A stretch of 64,000 bases of DNA from Syngnathus acus (taxonomy: Eukaryota > Chordata > Actinopteri > Syngnathiformes > Syngnathidae), in contig NC_051088.1 of the NCBI RefSeq assembly GCF_901709675.1, forward strand, positions 3,159,164 to 3,223,163. The letters are read 5' to 3'. Each line of letters opens with the position of its first letter. Position 1 is the first letter of the stretch. Of this stretch, positions 11,701 to 22,459 are shown piece by piece. Position numbers and translations under genes: made by a program. Below the pieces are notes generated by a model. It saw only the letters and a list, made by a program, of their open reading frames with translations. It ran no database searches and was not told where the DNA came from.

Positions 11701-13837
11701 ACTCGCGCTCTATTTGTATCAGTCCCGAATTTAGAGCGTGGGCTGTGACGACAGCATTCTTGTAATTCGCTCGCTGAGCTTTCAGATACAGTTTTACGCT
11801 AAAGCCACCCACAAACCTTCCCCTGGAATCCTTCCATTAAAATGAGTGGCCCGAAGAAAAGAAGTGAGTGCCGAATGTTAAAAGAGTGGCCAATTTGGCT
11901 CGACGTACGCGACGTGACGTTCAGCCACATCAACCCATCACAGATCGAGGTAAACGGATCTCTCCTAAGAATTGCCACAACAAATTTTACTCCAGACTAT
12001 GATGCACTAGCAAAAAAGAGAGACCAACAACACTGTTCCCACTGAAAATGAAGGGGAGGCTCTCAAGTTTGTTGTAAAAAAATGCATTTTGAATATGATT
12101 TGTACACATAGCAGGTATTGAAACTAGCGACCATTCTCATTTTGAAACAATGCAGGATGCTCAAGGACATTGATGCACCACCTGCTTGCGACTAATCTTA
12201 ACCTGTAAAGTTCTTAAGGCTTACTTTAAGGAAGTGTTTCCCGTTTCCTCACCTCTGTTACCAGGTGTTTGTGAGTTAAAACTCTGCTCTGATGTTCAGA
12301 TACCCCTCACCGTGTTGCCGTTTTGATTACTTTATTTGGATGTATGCTTTCACCGATTCTTCAAGATGATATATTTGGTCAGAATGTTTGCTGTTTGATG
12401 TGATCTCATAAGATAAACATCTTTCATTAATCTGACCTGCAGGCACTGAAGTGATGGAGACGGCCGAACTGGGTTCTAAATTTGTACCGGAGGGCCGAAC
12501 CAGGAGCAGATGGATGTAGTGTTTGTGTGAAGTAATATAAGCGACCTGTAAAGGTCATTGCATAAAAGATTTTGGCCTTTAGTAGGTAGTAAAGCATGGA
12601 TATTCCAAACAAGTTTTTTTAAAACAAATGCATTTATTAACAGCATTAAAAAAAATAAAAATAATTCACTAAAAAACTGCTATCAGTGATTCTCATAAAA
12701 TACGACACTGTTATTATGAATAACAGTCTCCATCACTTCAGTGCCTGCAGGTCAGATTAATGAAAGATGTTTATCTTATGAGATCACATCAAACGGCAAA
12801 CATTCTGACCAAATATATCATCTTGAAGAATCGGTGAAAGCATACATCCAAATAAAGTAATCAAAACGGCAACACGGTGAGGGGTATCTGAAAATCAGAG
12901 CAGAGTTTTAACTCACAAACACCTGGTAACAGAGGTGAGGAAACGGGAAACACTTCCTTAAAGTAAGCCTTAAGAACTTTACAGGTTAAGATTAGTCGCA
13001 AACAGGTGGTGCATCAATGTCCTTGAGCATCCTGCATTGTTTGAAAATGAGAATGGTCGCTAGTTTCAATCCCTGCTATGTGTACAAATCATATTCAAAA
13101 TGCATTTTTTTACAACAAACTTGAGAGCCTCCCCTTCATTTTCAGTGGGAACAGTGTTGTTGGTCTCCCTTTTTTGCTAGTGCGTCATAGTCTGGAGTAA
13201 AATTTGTTGTGGCAATTCTTAGGAGAGATCCGAGGTGTTGGTCCGTTTACCTCGATCTGTGACGGGTTGATGATGACGTTCATGTGGCTGAACGTCACGT
13301 CGCGTACGTCGAGCCAAATTGGCCACTCTTTTTTTAAACACTCGGCACTGTGTCCACCTTGCTTTTCCTTGGGCGACTCATTTTAATAGAAGGATTCCAG
13401 GGGAAGGTTTGTGGGTGGCTTTAGCGTAAAACTGTATCTGAAAGCTCCGCGCGCGAATTACAAGAATGCAGTCGTCACAGCCCACGCTCTAAATTCGGGA
13501 GTGATACAAATAGAGCGCGAGTGCGCCATGTCCGTACTACTGAGTACGTACACGCACTTGTGAGTGTGCACCGAGCTTTTTGACACAGCTTCCGGTAGTA
13601 AATGCGCAGGCGAGTGGTTCCCCATCTACTGGGGAAACGCAGTCATTGCAGGCAAAATGACCAAAAAAAAAAAGTTTAATAATACAATTTATTCAGGGTT
13701 GGCGGGCCGGATTAAACTGTCCCGTGGGCCGGATGTGGCCCGCGGGCCGTAGTTTGCCCACCCCTGGTCTAGATGTAGTACATAGGTATATGTAAATAAA
13801 TACAGTCAGCGTGGCTAATCTTCCCCCACCCCCTAAG

Positions 13838-13884
<47 letters not shown>

Positions 13885-16800
13885 CTCTTGATGTGTTGCC
13901 CCACCAACTAGTCCAGTTACCTGTGTGACAGCCCACTGTGCTGCAGCAATGGCGGTGCTGGCCACCGTTGCAGCGCTCATTCGACTCACTTCTGTTGGAA
14001 ATGTGTCACTGAAAAAAGAAAAAAAACACAGCTTCACACTTCTGTCGATACCTATCCATCTATAGTCAAGACCAAACCTCACGTCTGCTACCATTTTTGT
14101 TTTGCAATTTGAATTCCATTGGTTACATTGCTCACGTGCGAACACGCTCTTACCGCTTGAAACCTTTGGCAAACTCCACGACAATCACCTTCCCGTCGAT
14201 AGAAAGAGGCTGCTTGAGAGCCTGCAAGATCTGGAGCAGTTGAGATGCCTCCTGATGACAAAGCCCAAAGGACACGAGTGACGACAGCTCCACACAATCA
14301 CAAATGTCCGCTTCCATGAAAACTATACAATGCTGCTTACCACAATCGTGGAGAGTTGCAGAAAAGCAAAGCCTCTGTTGAGATTTGTGTGCTTGTCCTT
14401 GATGAGGCGAACGTTGGAGGATGAAAGTGTAGCAAATGAGGCCAAAGAAGATAAAATGGCTTCCACTGTTGTATGCGGTCCAAGGTTTCTGAGAATCAGC
14501 GCTTGTGATGAGAGGGGAAGGACAGTGTTAATTAAGAAGGAACACTGAGGTGACGACTAGAATCACATCATCTTTCTTTGTGTTGGACACACAAATTGAT
14601 TTGTGCCAACTTACAAATTTTCTCCGCGCCATTTAACTTACTGTCGTTGGCAAGGTCTGCCTGCTGTGCAACTTGAGCTGAATGGGCAGCAGAAACCGAA
14701 TGAAAGGGTGCTGGCAGGGGCAGCAAGCCTTGGGCTCCCTCCTTTTGAAGACCAAGAGTTGAATCTTTGTGCATCTGGGGCAACTTCAGTTCAGCTTCTG
14801 AAAAGGGAAAAGAACATGTCTTTAACTTTGAGCGACAAAATTCCGTACGGGAGACAACACAGGTGGGTTTATTGTTACCTGATTTGGGCGCAGTGCATTT
14901 AAAGCACCTTTCCCTCCTTTTAAAGTTTTGCACTCCACACTGTTGAGATTTATACAAGCCTTATTGTTAAATGAAAGAGGGGGGAAAATCTGTTATACAT
15001 CATGCCTCCAAACACAACCTTGTTGCAAAGCCAGTCCTCGTTGGCTCGTGGTTTTGGGTTGCTGTAGTGCATCGACACTCGATGTCCAAGAATCAGCAGC
15101 ATGCCCTGAAAGAAGTAGAGAGAGGGAGGGGGGAGGGTGGACAGTGGATGACTATGAGCAAGAATGAGGCCACACGCATCAGAGTGAGGCCTCATCTCAG
15201 AGAAACCAATGAGAGGGACCAGAGAAGGAGAAAGTGAGAGTGAGACAAAGAAACCTGACTGAAAGACAGAATAGAGAATGGCGACCTTCAGCTTTAGGAA
15301 AAATTGTTTGATGCTGTCATTCTGTGTTCTATTCATTCTATTCACCACGCAGATCCAAATTAAGTTGTTTTTTTTTTTTAATTTAAGACTGAGTTGTTCA
15401 GTTCAGAATAATGGCAGTTTGTAAAAAGCCAGTACAGCTCAAAATCTTTTCCATACACCAGTCACATTTAAACACTAAACCATGTAAAAAGTGTTCATAT
15501 TTGGCTATTTGGTTGTTCAACACATTTCCATGTATGGAAATAAAAGTTAATGAGATGATTTTGAGCTTTCCACACTTTTTACTGACTGCTGTTATTCTAA
15601 ACACAAAGGCACAAACCGTTCTCATTGACTGAATTTCAAATTGAGGAGAGAAAGTAAGAGCAATGGAATTTTTATTCTTTTTTGCCAAATGAGTTTTGCA
15701 AGTTTATCCTGTCTGAACAGTCTCAGACATGTATGACTCCAACGTATGAATTACCTACCTGTCTCACAAAATGATTCTTTGTGAGCAAATGACATGCTTT
15801 TAATCTAAGATGAAGCAGGCGTGATGTGACAGTACATTTGTCTTGCCCATTGCGTGTGTGTGCGCGTGTCATGTGTGTATGGGAGAGTGACCTGGTTGGT
15901 CTCCATCCAGCGGGTGGCCTCCTGTATGAGATTAAACTCGACGAAGGCGAATCCTCGGCTCTGACCTGGACACCGCCCAGCGCCATGGTTACCGAATAAC
16001 AACAACAACATAACGCAGTGAGGGATTAGTGCCTTGTGTACAGAGGAGAGAGAGACCCTGTAGCAGCACTAACAAAATGAACAACCGCTCTCCCTTGGAA
16101 TGAAGAGGCTTGACGGTGAGTTGGCGAGACACTCTTATGATTCTCTGCGAGGTGAGGAGGACGCGAGGTCCAGTAGCTCGGTGGGGTTCACAAAAACGAG
16201 GGAGAGGGAGGTCCCTACCCAATCCCCAGGTTATGTCTGACCCACGTGCCAATGCAAGTGACACACATGCACCATTGAGTTTCAGAGTGCAATAATGTGG
16301 GTGGGGGTTAAGGCATTGGTACTCGTCACTGCGGCCGATACCAGAACTTAGAAGACTAGAATATTGCCATTAATTCCATGCAAGTTAAAAAATAATAATA
16401 TATCCGGATGTACATTTAAAAATATAATTTTTTTGAGTCAAATTTTGTGCGTCAAAAATACTTGGCAGTATCGACACATGGTTCTGGTGACTGCTCTAGG
16501 ATTGACTTCCTGTACTGGTACTGGTTTTTAAAAAAATAAATAAAAATGGTATCAAAGAGCCTGATTCAGTACCAAAACCTATAACAAAATTTTCAAAATT
16601 TAAGATGCTAGTTATTCCCCTCACTTTGACACAGCTTTAAAAGTAACTAGATTGATTTTTACTAAGGGGCTTCATGCTGCCAATGGATTTACCAACTGTC
16701 TGGTGACATCCAACCAAAGAAATTACAAAATAAGTCACAGTGGAACATTGAAACAGTTTGATTCCGCGCTCATACTGAATCAACTCAACTCTCAGGAAGC

Positions 16801-19800
16801 ACTCTCCCGTAACTCCCCTCATGACTTCAATACGGCATCACTGTTCAACGTTTACAAGAGAAACTATTGCTGAAGTTTGCCAGGGGCTTTACAAGACTTG
16901 GCCTGCTGCGTGATGACCAGCAAATTTGCCTTGTGCAACAAGGGCAGAAACAGAGAAAGACACGGAATAAAAGAGGGCTTTGTAATCAATGACTTACGGG
17001 CGGCTACAGGGTTACTCGCCCTGTTTGGCATTGTTTAGACTGCAGTACTCAAAAACGCAACTCTGACAGCAAACGTGGAGAAACTGCTTAACAGCTCACT
17101 TTTGTCAAGTGATCCAGGAGGTTTGTGAGCATTATTCGTATACTCATTCACACAGAGATGGCAGAAGAATGAACATGCATATACAGTGCCTTGCGAAAGT
17201 ATTCGGCCCCCTTGAACCTTTCAACATTTCGCCACATTTCAGGCTTCAAACATAAAGATATAAAAGTTTAATTTTTTGTCAAGAATCAACAACAAGTGGG
17301 ACACAATCGTGAAGTGGAGCAAAATTTATTGGATAATTTAAACTTTTTTAACAAATAAAAAACTGAAAAGTGGGGCGTGCAATATTATTCGGCCCCCTTG
17401 CGCTAATACTTTGTAGCGCCACCTTTTGCTGCAATTACAGCTGCAAGTCGCTTGGGGTACGTCTCTATCAGTTTTGCACATCGAGAGACTGGAATTCTTG
17501 CCCATTCTTCCTTGCAAAACAGCTCGAGCTCAGTGAGGTTGGATGGAGAGCGTTTGTGAACAGCAGTCTTCAGCTCTTTCCACAGATTCTCGATTGGATT
17601 CAGGTCTGGACTTTGACTTGGCCATTCTAACACCTGGATACGTCTATTTGTGAACCATTCCATTGTAGATTTGGCTTTATGTTTTGGATCATTGTCCTGT
17701 TGGAAGATAAATCTCCGTCCCAGTCTCAGGTCTTTTGCAGACTCCAACAGGTTTTCTTCCAGAATGGTCCTGTATTTGGCTCCATCCATCTTCCCATCAA
17801 TTTTAGCCATCTTCCCTGTCCCTGCTGAAGAAAAGCAGGCCCAAACCATGATGCTGCCACCACCATGTTTGACAGTGGGGACGGTGTGTTCAGGGTGATG
17901 AGCTGTATTGCTTTGACGCCAAACATATCGTTTTGCATTGTGGCCAAAAAGTTCGATTTTGGTTTCATCTGACCAGAGCACCTTCTTCCACATGTTTGGT
18001 GTGTCTCTCAGGTGGCTTGTGGCAAACTTTAAACGAGACTTTTTATGGATATCTTTGAGAAATGGCTTTCTTCTGGCCACTCTTCCATAAAGGCCAGATT
18101 TGTGCAGTGCACGACTGATTGTTGTCCTATGGACAGACTCTCCCACCTCAGCTGTAGTTATCTGCAGTTCATCCAGAGTGATCATGGGCCTCTTGGCTGC
18201 ATCTCTGATCAGTCTTCTCCTTGTTTGAGATGAAAGTTTGGAGGGATGGCCGGGTCTTGGTAGATTTGCAGTGGTCTGATACTCCTTCCATTTCAATATA
18301 ATTGCTTGCACAGTGCTCCTTGAGATGTTTAAAGCTTGGGAAATCTTTTTGTATCCAAATCCAGCTTTAAACTTCTCCACAACAGTATCTCGGACCTGCC
18401 TGGTGTGTTCCTTTGTCTTCATGGTTCTCTCTGCGCTTTAAACAGAACCCTGAGACTATCAAAGAGCAGGTGCATTTATACGGAGACTCGATTACACACA
18501 GGTGCATTCTATTTATCATCATCAGTCATTTAGGACAATATTGGATCATTCAAAGATCCTCACTGAACTTCTGGAGTGACTTTGCTGCACTGAAAGTAAA
18601 GGGGCCGAATAATATTGCACGCCCCACTTTTCAGTTTTTTATTTGTTAAAAAAGTTTAAATTATCCAATAAATTTCATTCCACTTCACGATTGTGTCCCA
18701 CTTGTTGATTCTTGACAAAAAATTAAAATTTTATATCTTTATGTTTGAAGCCTGAAATGTGGCGAAATGTTGAAAGGTTCAAGGGGGCCGAATACTTTCG
18801 CAAGGCACTGTACGTATTTGGGGGCTGACCAAAGTAGGCACAATGAAGTGACAGCTTTGTAAATGCATAGTTCTTTAATGACCCCATAGGATTGGATTAG
18901 ATTGGAAAGGTTCCTTATTTAGGTGTCTGGTGAATGTAGCGTAAGCTTAAAAAAAAAAATCAGCTTCATGATGTGTATGTATTTTTAAGGCATTGAAAAC
19001 AAGGAATATGAGGAAGATTTCTTTGTTTGGTACTTAATATTATGATTAAAAAAACTACGTTTAAAAAGTATTCTGGATAAGATGAAATGGCTGGCAAAAA
19101 GATATTGCTGTACCGAGTGGGAGAATTACACTGGTCAACATCAAATTTCAATCAGAGTTGGCTTTGTCTGTCCCTTGACGTATTTTCGATGCTGATCTTT
19201 TTGTACCCCGACTTTTCTAGCACAAACAGTTTTTGAGATATAATTTTTGGTTTTAAGTTTGACAATACAATATGCAATACAGATTTTATTATGGGTTGTA
19301 ATTTAAAAAAAATCCACCTGTTATTGAACACCCTTCATTAATAAATATGAGTAAATAGCACATATATATTATTGCAACTATTATTATAAAAATCCTATGC
19401 GCTAGAGAGAAAAAACGAGGGCAGATTTGGAATCAGAGCATTAAATTTATCTGGAAATGTTTAATTGCATCAGGCGTACTAAGATTTGTTGACCAGTGTT
19501 ACAATAAAAAAAAAAAAAAAGAAAAAAAAAAACTGAAAAGGACAAGTTTTCTCACCTGAAGATTTGTTCCTCATGAGTCGAACCTCTTTTGGCTGGATCC
19601 CCTGCTCTTGAAGTGTTGCCCAGATCTGTCGACACGTTTAAGACAACATCAAGGAGGGAAATCCAAAGCAAGCCCAGCAAGCAACATACACGTACTTCAT
19701 TGGCAGTGGCGTTGGGTGGCAGCATGCGAAGCATGACAATGTTGCTAGGTCTCTGATTGTAGTCCAGATCAGCACGGTAATCCTGCTCCCTTTGCTCCAT

Positions 19801-22459
19801 GTCCTCATGAGACAGCTCGGGCTCACAACTACTTCGGCCGTGCTCCTCTAGCTCGGCGGCAAACATCTGAATTATTCAGGACAAATGAGCAACCGAGAGT
19901 GGACTGTTGAAAGTTTCAGCTGTGTTCAGGCTTACCCGTCTCATTCCCGCTCCTTGAGAGAATCTGCCCTCCTCTCGGTGCTCCATCTGATCAGGACAGG
20001 CACCGCCTCTGCGACCCCAGTTTCCTTCTCCACTGCCTAAATATAGGGTTGAGTTCTCAGCAAAATGTTTACCATGTTTCATCAATCCCCTTGCCTCCGA
20101 CCCAGTCCGTAGCCGTTCAAAATCTCTCTTGGATTTCTTGTCATCAAAGCCATCAATTGAGGACTGCGGACAAAGAGGCCAGAGGACTCCTTTGATCTCC
20201 TGACCACAATCCCCTTTTTGATGGAATCCTTGGACATCTTGGAGGTGACCGGGTAAGAGTTCAGCGGCACACAGAGATGTTTCATTGTGGACATTTTGGC
20301 CGTCCTCATTACGGACATCATATTCTGCTTCTTGTGCCTTGTCATCAAAACCACGGTAGTCCACGTCCTGAAAGTTGTAGTCGTCATGGCTGCTACCGTA
20401 TCGCCCCATGCGATCACCTCGCCCACCCCTGAACACAGATGAAGGACTTGACAGCGCCATTCATTCACTCGCAAAGCCGTAGCCTAGAGCAGGGATCCCC
20501 AACCACCGGGCCGCGGACCGGTACCGGTCCGTGGGTCACTTGGTACTGGAAGAAGAGGCTACAACTTCTAAGAAAAGGAAAGCTGCATTTAAAAGAACAT
20601 TTCTGGAGTCCTACTTAAAATATGGATTTATCGCCACAGGTGACTGACGCGCCAAGCCCACTCTGCATAATTGCTCTAGGCCAGCGGTCCCCAACCTTTT
20701 TTGCGCCACGGACCGGTTACATGTCAAAAATATTTTCGCGGACCGGCCTTTATATAAATAAATAATACATTTATTAAATACCGTTTTTTTCCGTGTATAA
20801 TGCGCAAAATTTAACTAATTTATTGTCCTAAAATCTGGGGTGCGCATTATACATGGGTACAAATTTTTTTTAATTTTTTTTTTAAAAAATATTTTTTTTT
20901 TTTTATTTTTTTTTTTTTTAAGAAAATCATGGTACAACAAAACCAACAACAGGACTGACCGACAATAGTGTGTTTGTACTGTGCTCTGGTCATTTCGTCA
21001 AAGAAGGGATAATAGTCCTCTTCTCTTCTTGACTGACAATGAATGTGATAGTTTAATACAATCAGCAAATAACAAAATGCGTATTACAGGTAATATTTTA
21101 CTTCACAACACTTTGCCATGTTCCTTTCGTCTCTGCTGTTCACTTCAAACACGCTCCATACGAACGCAATGCTCTCGTATCAGACGCTTGCTCGATCACC
21201 TGCTCGTTTGCTGTCACAATGTACCCTACACAAATCCGAAACATTTGTTGCGGCTCCGAGTCACGACGAGGGGCAAGTTTTGGTTTCCAAGGGTGTTTTT
21301 ATTCCTCTTCAACGTCTCTCCCATACAGAGCCGCCTTTTTCACATGTCCGCACGTCACTTTCCTCTCTTTTCATCTGATCGCGGTGGTGCCTTTACGGGC
21401 AGTCGGAGAAATCAACGCCAACAAAAAAAAAATACATCCAGCCTAGTTAAGACCATACCAAAGACTATAAAAATGGGACCCATTGCCTCCCTGCGTGTGT
21501 GACGATCATTGGGACTTAAAAAAAAAAAAAAAAAAAAATTGGGTGCGTATTATACATGGGTACAGGCTTTTTTCCAGCATCAACATGCCATTTTTAGGGT
21601 GCGTATTATACATGGGGGCGCATTATACACGGAAAAAAACGGTAATACATTTATAATAAATATATAAATACGATGAAATAAAATTATACGACTGCCATAA
21701 AAACAAGTATAGACGACATAAAAATAAAACTCACCATTACGTTGAATTAGTGGTTACGTTGAATTAGTGGGAGCACTGAGCTTGTTTCTCAAAAACGAGC
21801 CGGTCCCATCTCGGCGTAATGGGAGACAATGACACCCGAAGTGGTTAAGGTTTGTCTTTTAATGCAGAATGCTTGGTCTCCATGTGCCGAAGCAGTTTTG
21901 AAGGCTTCATTGCCTCGTTAGCTAGCCTGTCGCCACATTTTATGCAGAATGGGCTTGAAAATCCATATTTTAAGTAGGACTCCAGAAATGTTCTTTTAAA
22001 TGCAGCTTTCCTTTTCTTAGAAGTCTCAGCCTCTTCTTCTTCCGTCTCCTCATTGGGCTTTTTTCCCTTTCCAAAGAAGCTTTCCAAACATCTCTGTTTC
22101 TTGCTCATTTTTGCTTGCTTCGCAGGCTCGACTGAGGTGACATGTCACGTGACCGAGACGAGCATCTTGACCTGAACTGACAGATGTAATTGGGACAGAA
22201 TCGCCAATTTTCTTTTATATTTTTCAAAATAAATTGTTATTTATTTTTGCTAGCTTTGCGGGCTCGACTGGGGAAACATGTCACGTGACCGGGTCGAGCG
22301 TCTTGACCCGAATTAATTGATCGTCGATTCATTTTTGTTTTGTTTTCCTGTGCGGCTTGGTGGCCCGGTACCAAGTGACCCACAGACCGGTACCGGTCCG
22401 CGGCCCGGTGGTTGGGGACCACCGGCCTAGAGGACAACTCACCTCCGCTCAGTATCCAT
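8745..22459 (-). CDS. rbm10: RNA-binding protein 10 (RBM10), model lacking a G-patch
   Basis: RBM10 is a nuclear splicing regulator that favours exon skipping. Coding exons: 22443-22459, 19936-20428, 19696-19866, 19556-19625, 15892-15965, 15019-15105, 14879-14939, 14642-14797, 14341-14501, 14154-14251, 13921-14008, 11186-11351, 11008-11087, 10846-10927, 10667-10758, 10378-10572, 10083-10223, 9863-9916, 9570-9749, 9263-9307, 9115-9170, 8745-8835; about 885 residues, all phases agree. The start [17 protein letters not shown] matches mammalian RBM10. Domains by approximate residue: RRM1 210-288, RanBP2-type zinc finger 297-322 (DWLCNKC...CFKC), RRM2 376-458, OCRE 606-655 ([20 protein letters not shown]), C2H2 finger 800-822. 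Exon 12 has an alternative in-phase donor at 11228. Odd: the 493-nt second exon is poorly conserved, the AERREKYG block is missing, and the last exon reads past ARMLQ into a stop with no G-patch. RBM5 is the alternative; linker and N-terminus favour RBM10. Confidence 0.87.
11410..13766. mobile_element. hAT fold-back element (2.36-kb palindrome) in rbm10 intron
   Basis: The element begins CAGGGGTGGGCAAACTACGG and ends with the inverse. It is flanked by a perfect 8-bp duplication, gtctagat, at 11402-11409 and 13767-13774, as expected for hAT. The left arm (11410-12460) and right arm (12727-13766) are near-identical inverted copies about 1.04 kb long, separated by a 266-bp spacer. The left arm reads on the plus strand [16 protein letters not shown], like a hAT N-terminus, joined to [19 protein letters not shown], like a hAT C-terminus. 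This suggests an internally deleted copy. It is non-autonomous. Confidence 0.9.
11624..11679. repeat. (TACG)n microsatellite
   Basis: About 14 perfect TACG units lie in the left arm of the hAT palindrome. The matching place in the right arm (about 13540-13556) has only a short remnant, so the array expanded after the inverted copies formed. It accounts for the spurious YVRT-repeat reading frames. Confidence 0.97.
13841..13882. repeat. Poly(A) run
   Basis: About 42 consecutive A residues just upstream (in gene sense, as poly-T) of the rbm10 exon at 13921-14008. It gives a poly-pyrimidine tract in the intron 3' to the exon's donor site rather than at its acceptor. Length may be unreliable in the assembly. 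Confidence 0.9.
17184..18810 (-). mobile_element. Tc1/mariner transposon, copy 2 (apparently intact)
   Basis: A 1627-bp element in rbm10 intron 4, flanked by TA at 17182-17183 and 18811-18812. Both ends carry matching inverted repeats of roughly 200 bp starting CAGTGCCTTGCGAAAGTATT, with the outer and inner blocks usual for IR/DR Tc1 elements (second GGCCCCCTTG-type block near 17390 and 18602). It contains an uninterrupted transposase gene. Its high identity with copy 1 suggests recent activity of the family. Confidence 0.96.
17403..18422 (-). CDS. Tc1-family transposase, full-length open frame
   Basis: A 339-residue single-exon transposase starting at the ATG at 18422. Residues 1-75 form the paired-like DNA-binding region (helix-turn-helix around [20 protein letters not shown], then a GRPR-like PRPGHPSKL hook); a second helical region follows to about residue 125. 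The catalytic DD34E triad is visible: D152 in [13 protein letters not shown]243 in QQDNDPKH and E278 in NPIENLW, with 34 residues between the last two. The length equals the usual 340 for fish Tc1 transposases and there are no internal stops. It acts by cut-and-paste at TA sites. Whether it is expressed from inside the rbm10 intron, in the same sense as rbm10, cannot be told from sequence. Confidence 0.95.
   Translation of the reverse strand: MKTKEHTRQVRDTVVEKFKAGFGYKKISQALNISRSTVQAIILKWKEYQTTANLPRPGHPSKLSSQTRRRLIRDAAKRPMITLDELQITTAEVGESVHRTTISRALHKSGLYGRVARRKPFLKDIHKKSRLKFATSHLRDTPNMWKKVLWSDETKIELFGHNAKRYVWRQSNTAHHPEHTVPTVKHGGGSIMVWACFSSAGTGKMAKIDGKMDGAKYRTILEENLLESAKDLRLGRRFIFQQDNDPKHKAKSTMEWFTNRRIQVLEWPSQSPDLNPIENLWKELKTAVHKRSPSNLTELELFCKEEWARIPVSRCAKLIETYPKRLAAVIAAKGGATKY
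20781..21642. mobile_element. TA-flanked MITE nested in the hAT element
   Basis: An 862-bp insert with inverted ends reading CCGTTTTTTTCCGTGTATAA and the inverse, flanked by TA on both sides. Inside the ends further 'gcgcattatacatggg' words recur in both orientations. A related 488-bp copy lies at 29570-30057. The copies share an internal stretch (here about 21140-21245). No transposase is encoded; the TA duplication suggests a Tc1/mariner-superfamily helper. Confidence 0.8.
21446..21517 (+). repeat. Truncated tRNA-derived SINE fragment
   Basis: A piece (GACCATACCAAAGACTATAA ... GACGATCATTGGGACTT) matches parts of the SINE at 30541, with the middle deleted. It is inserted in the nested MITE at 20781-21642, giving at least three nested layers. 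Confidence 0.75.

Larger units (their letters stand above)
20490..22424. mobile_element. hAT fold-back element with BED-finger remnants in rbm10 intron 1
   Basis: It starts CAGGGATCCCCAACCACCGG and ends with a near inverse, flanked by a perfect 8-bp duplication gcctagag (20482-20489 and 22425-22432). The minus strand at 21845-22108 encodes [17 protein letters not shown] and a BED-type zinc finger (C-x2-C, then H-x4-H in LLRHMETKH), the N-terminus of a hAT transposase. The same coding block, partly deleted, recurs in the opposite orientation at 20551-20635 ([20 protein letters not shown]). So both ends derive from one hAT 5' end. Another hAT-like sequence starts near 20682 inside it. Confidence 0.85.

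Noticed and set aside
11550-11812. Reading frames with YVRT repeats on both strands
   Set aside because: They are translations of the (TACG)n microsatellite within a transposon arm, not a repeat protein.
20042-20085. Possible 44-bp intron inside rbm10 exon 2 (GTAAAC ... TTTAG)
   Set aside because: Shorter than functional vertebrate introns, and the frame is open without removing it; overall phase fits the unspliced exon.
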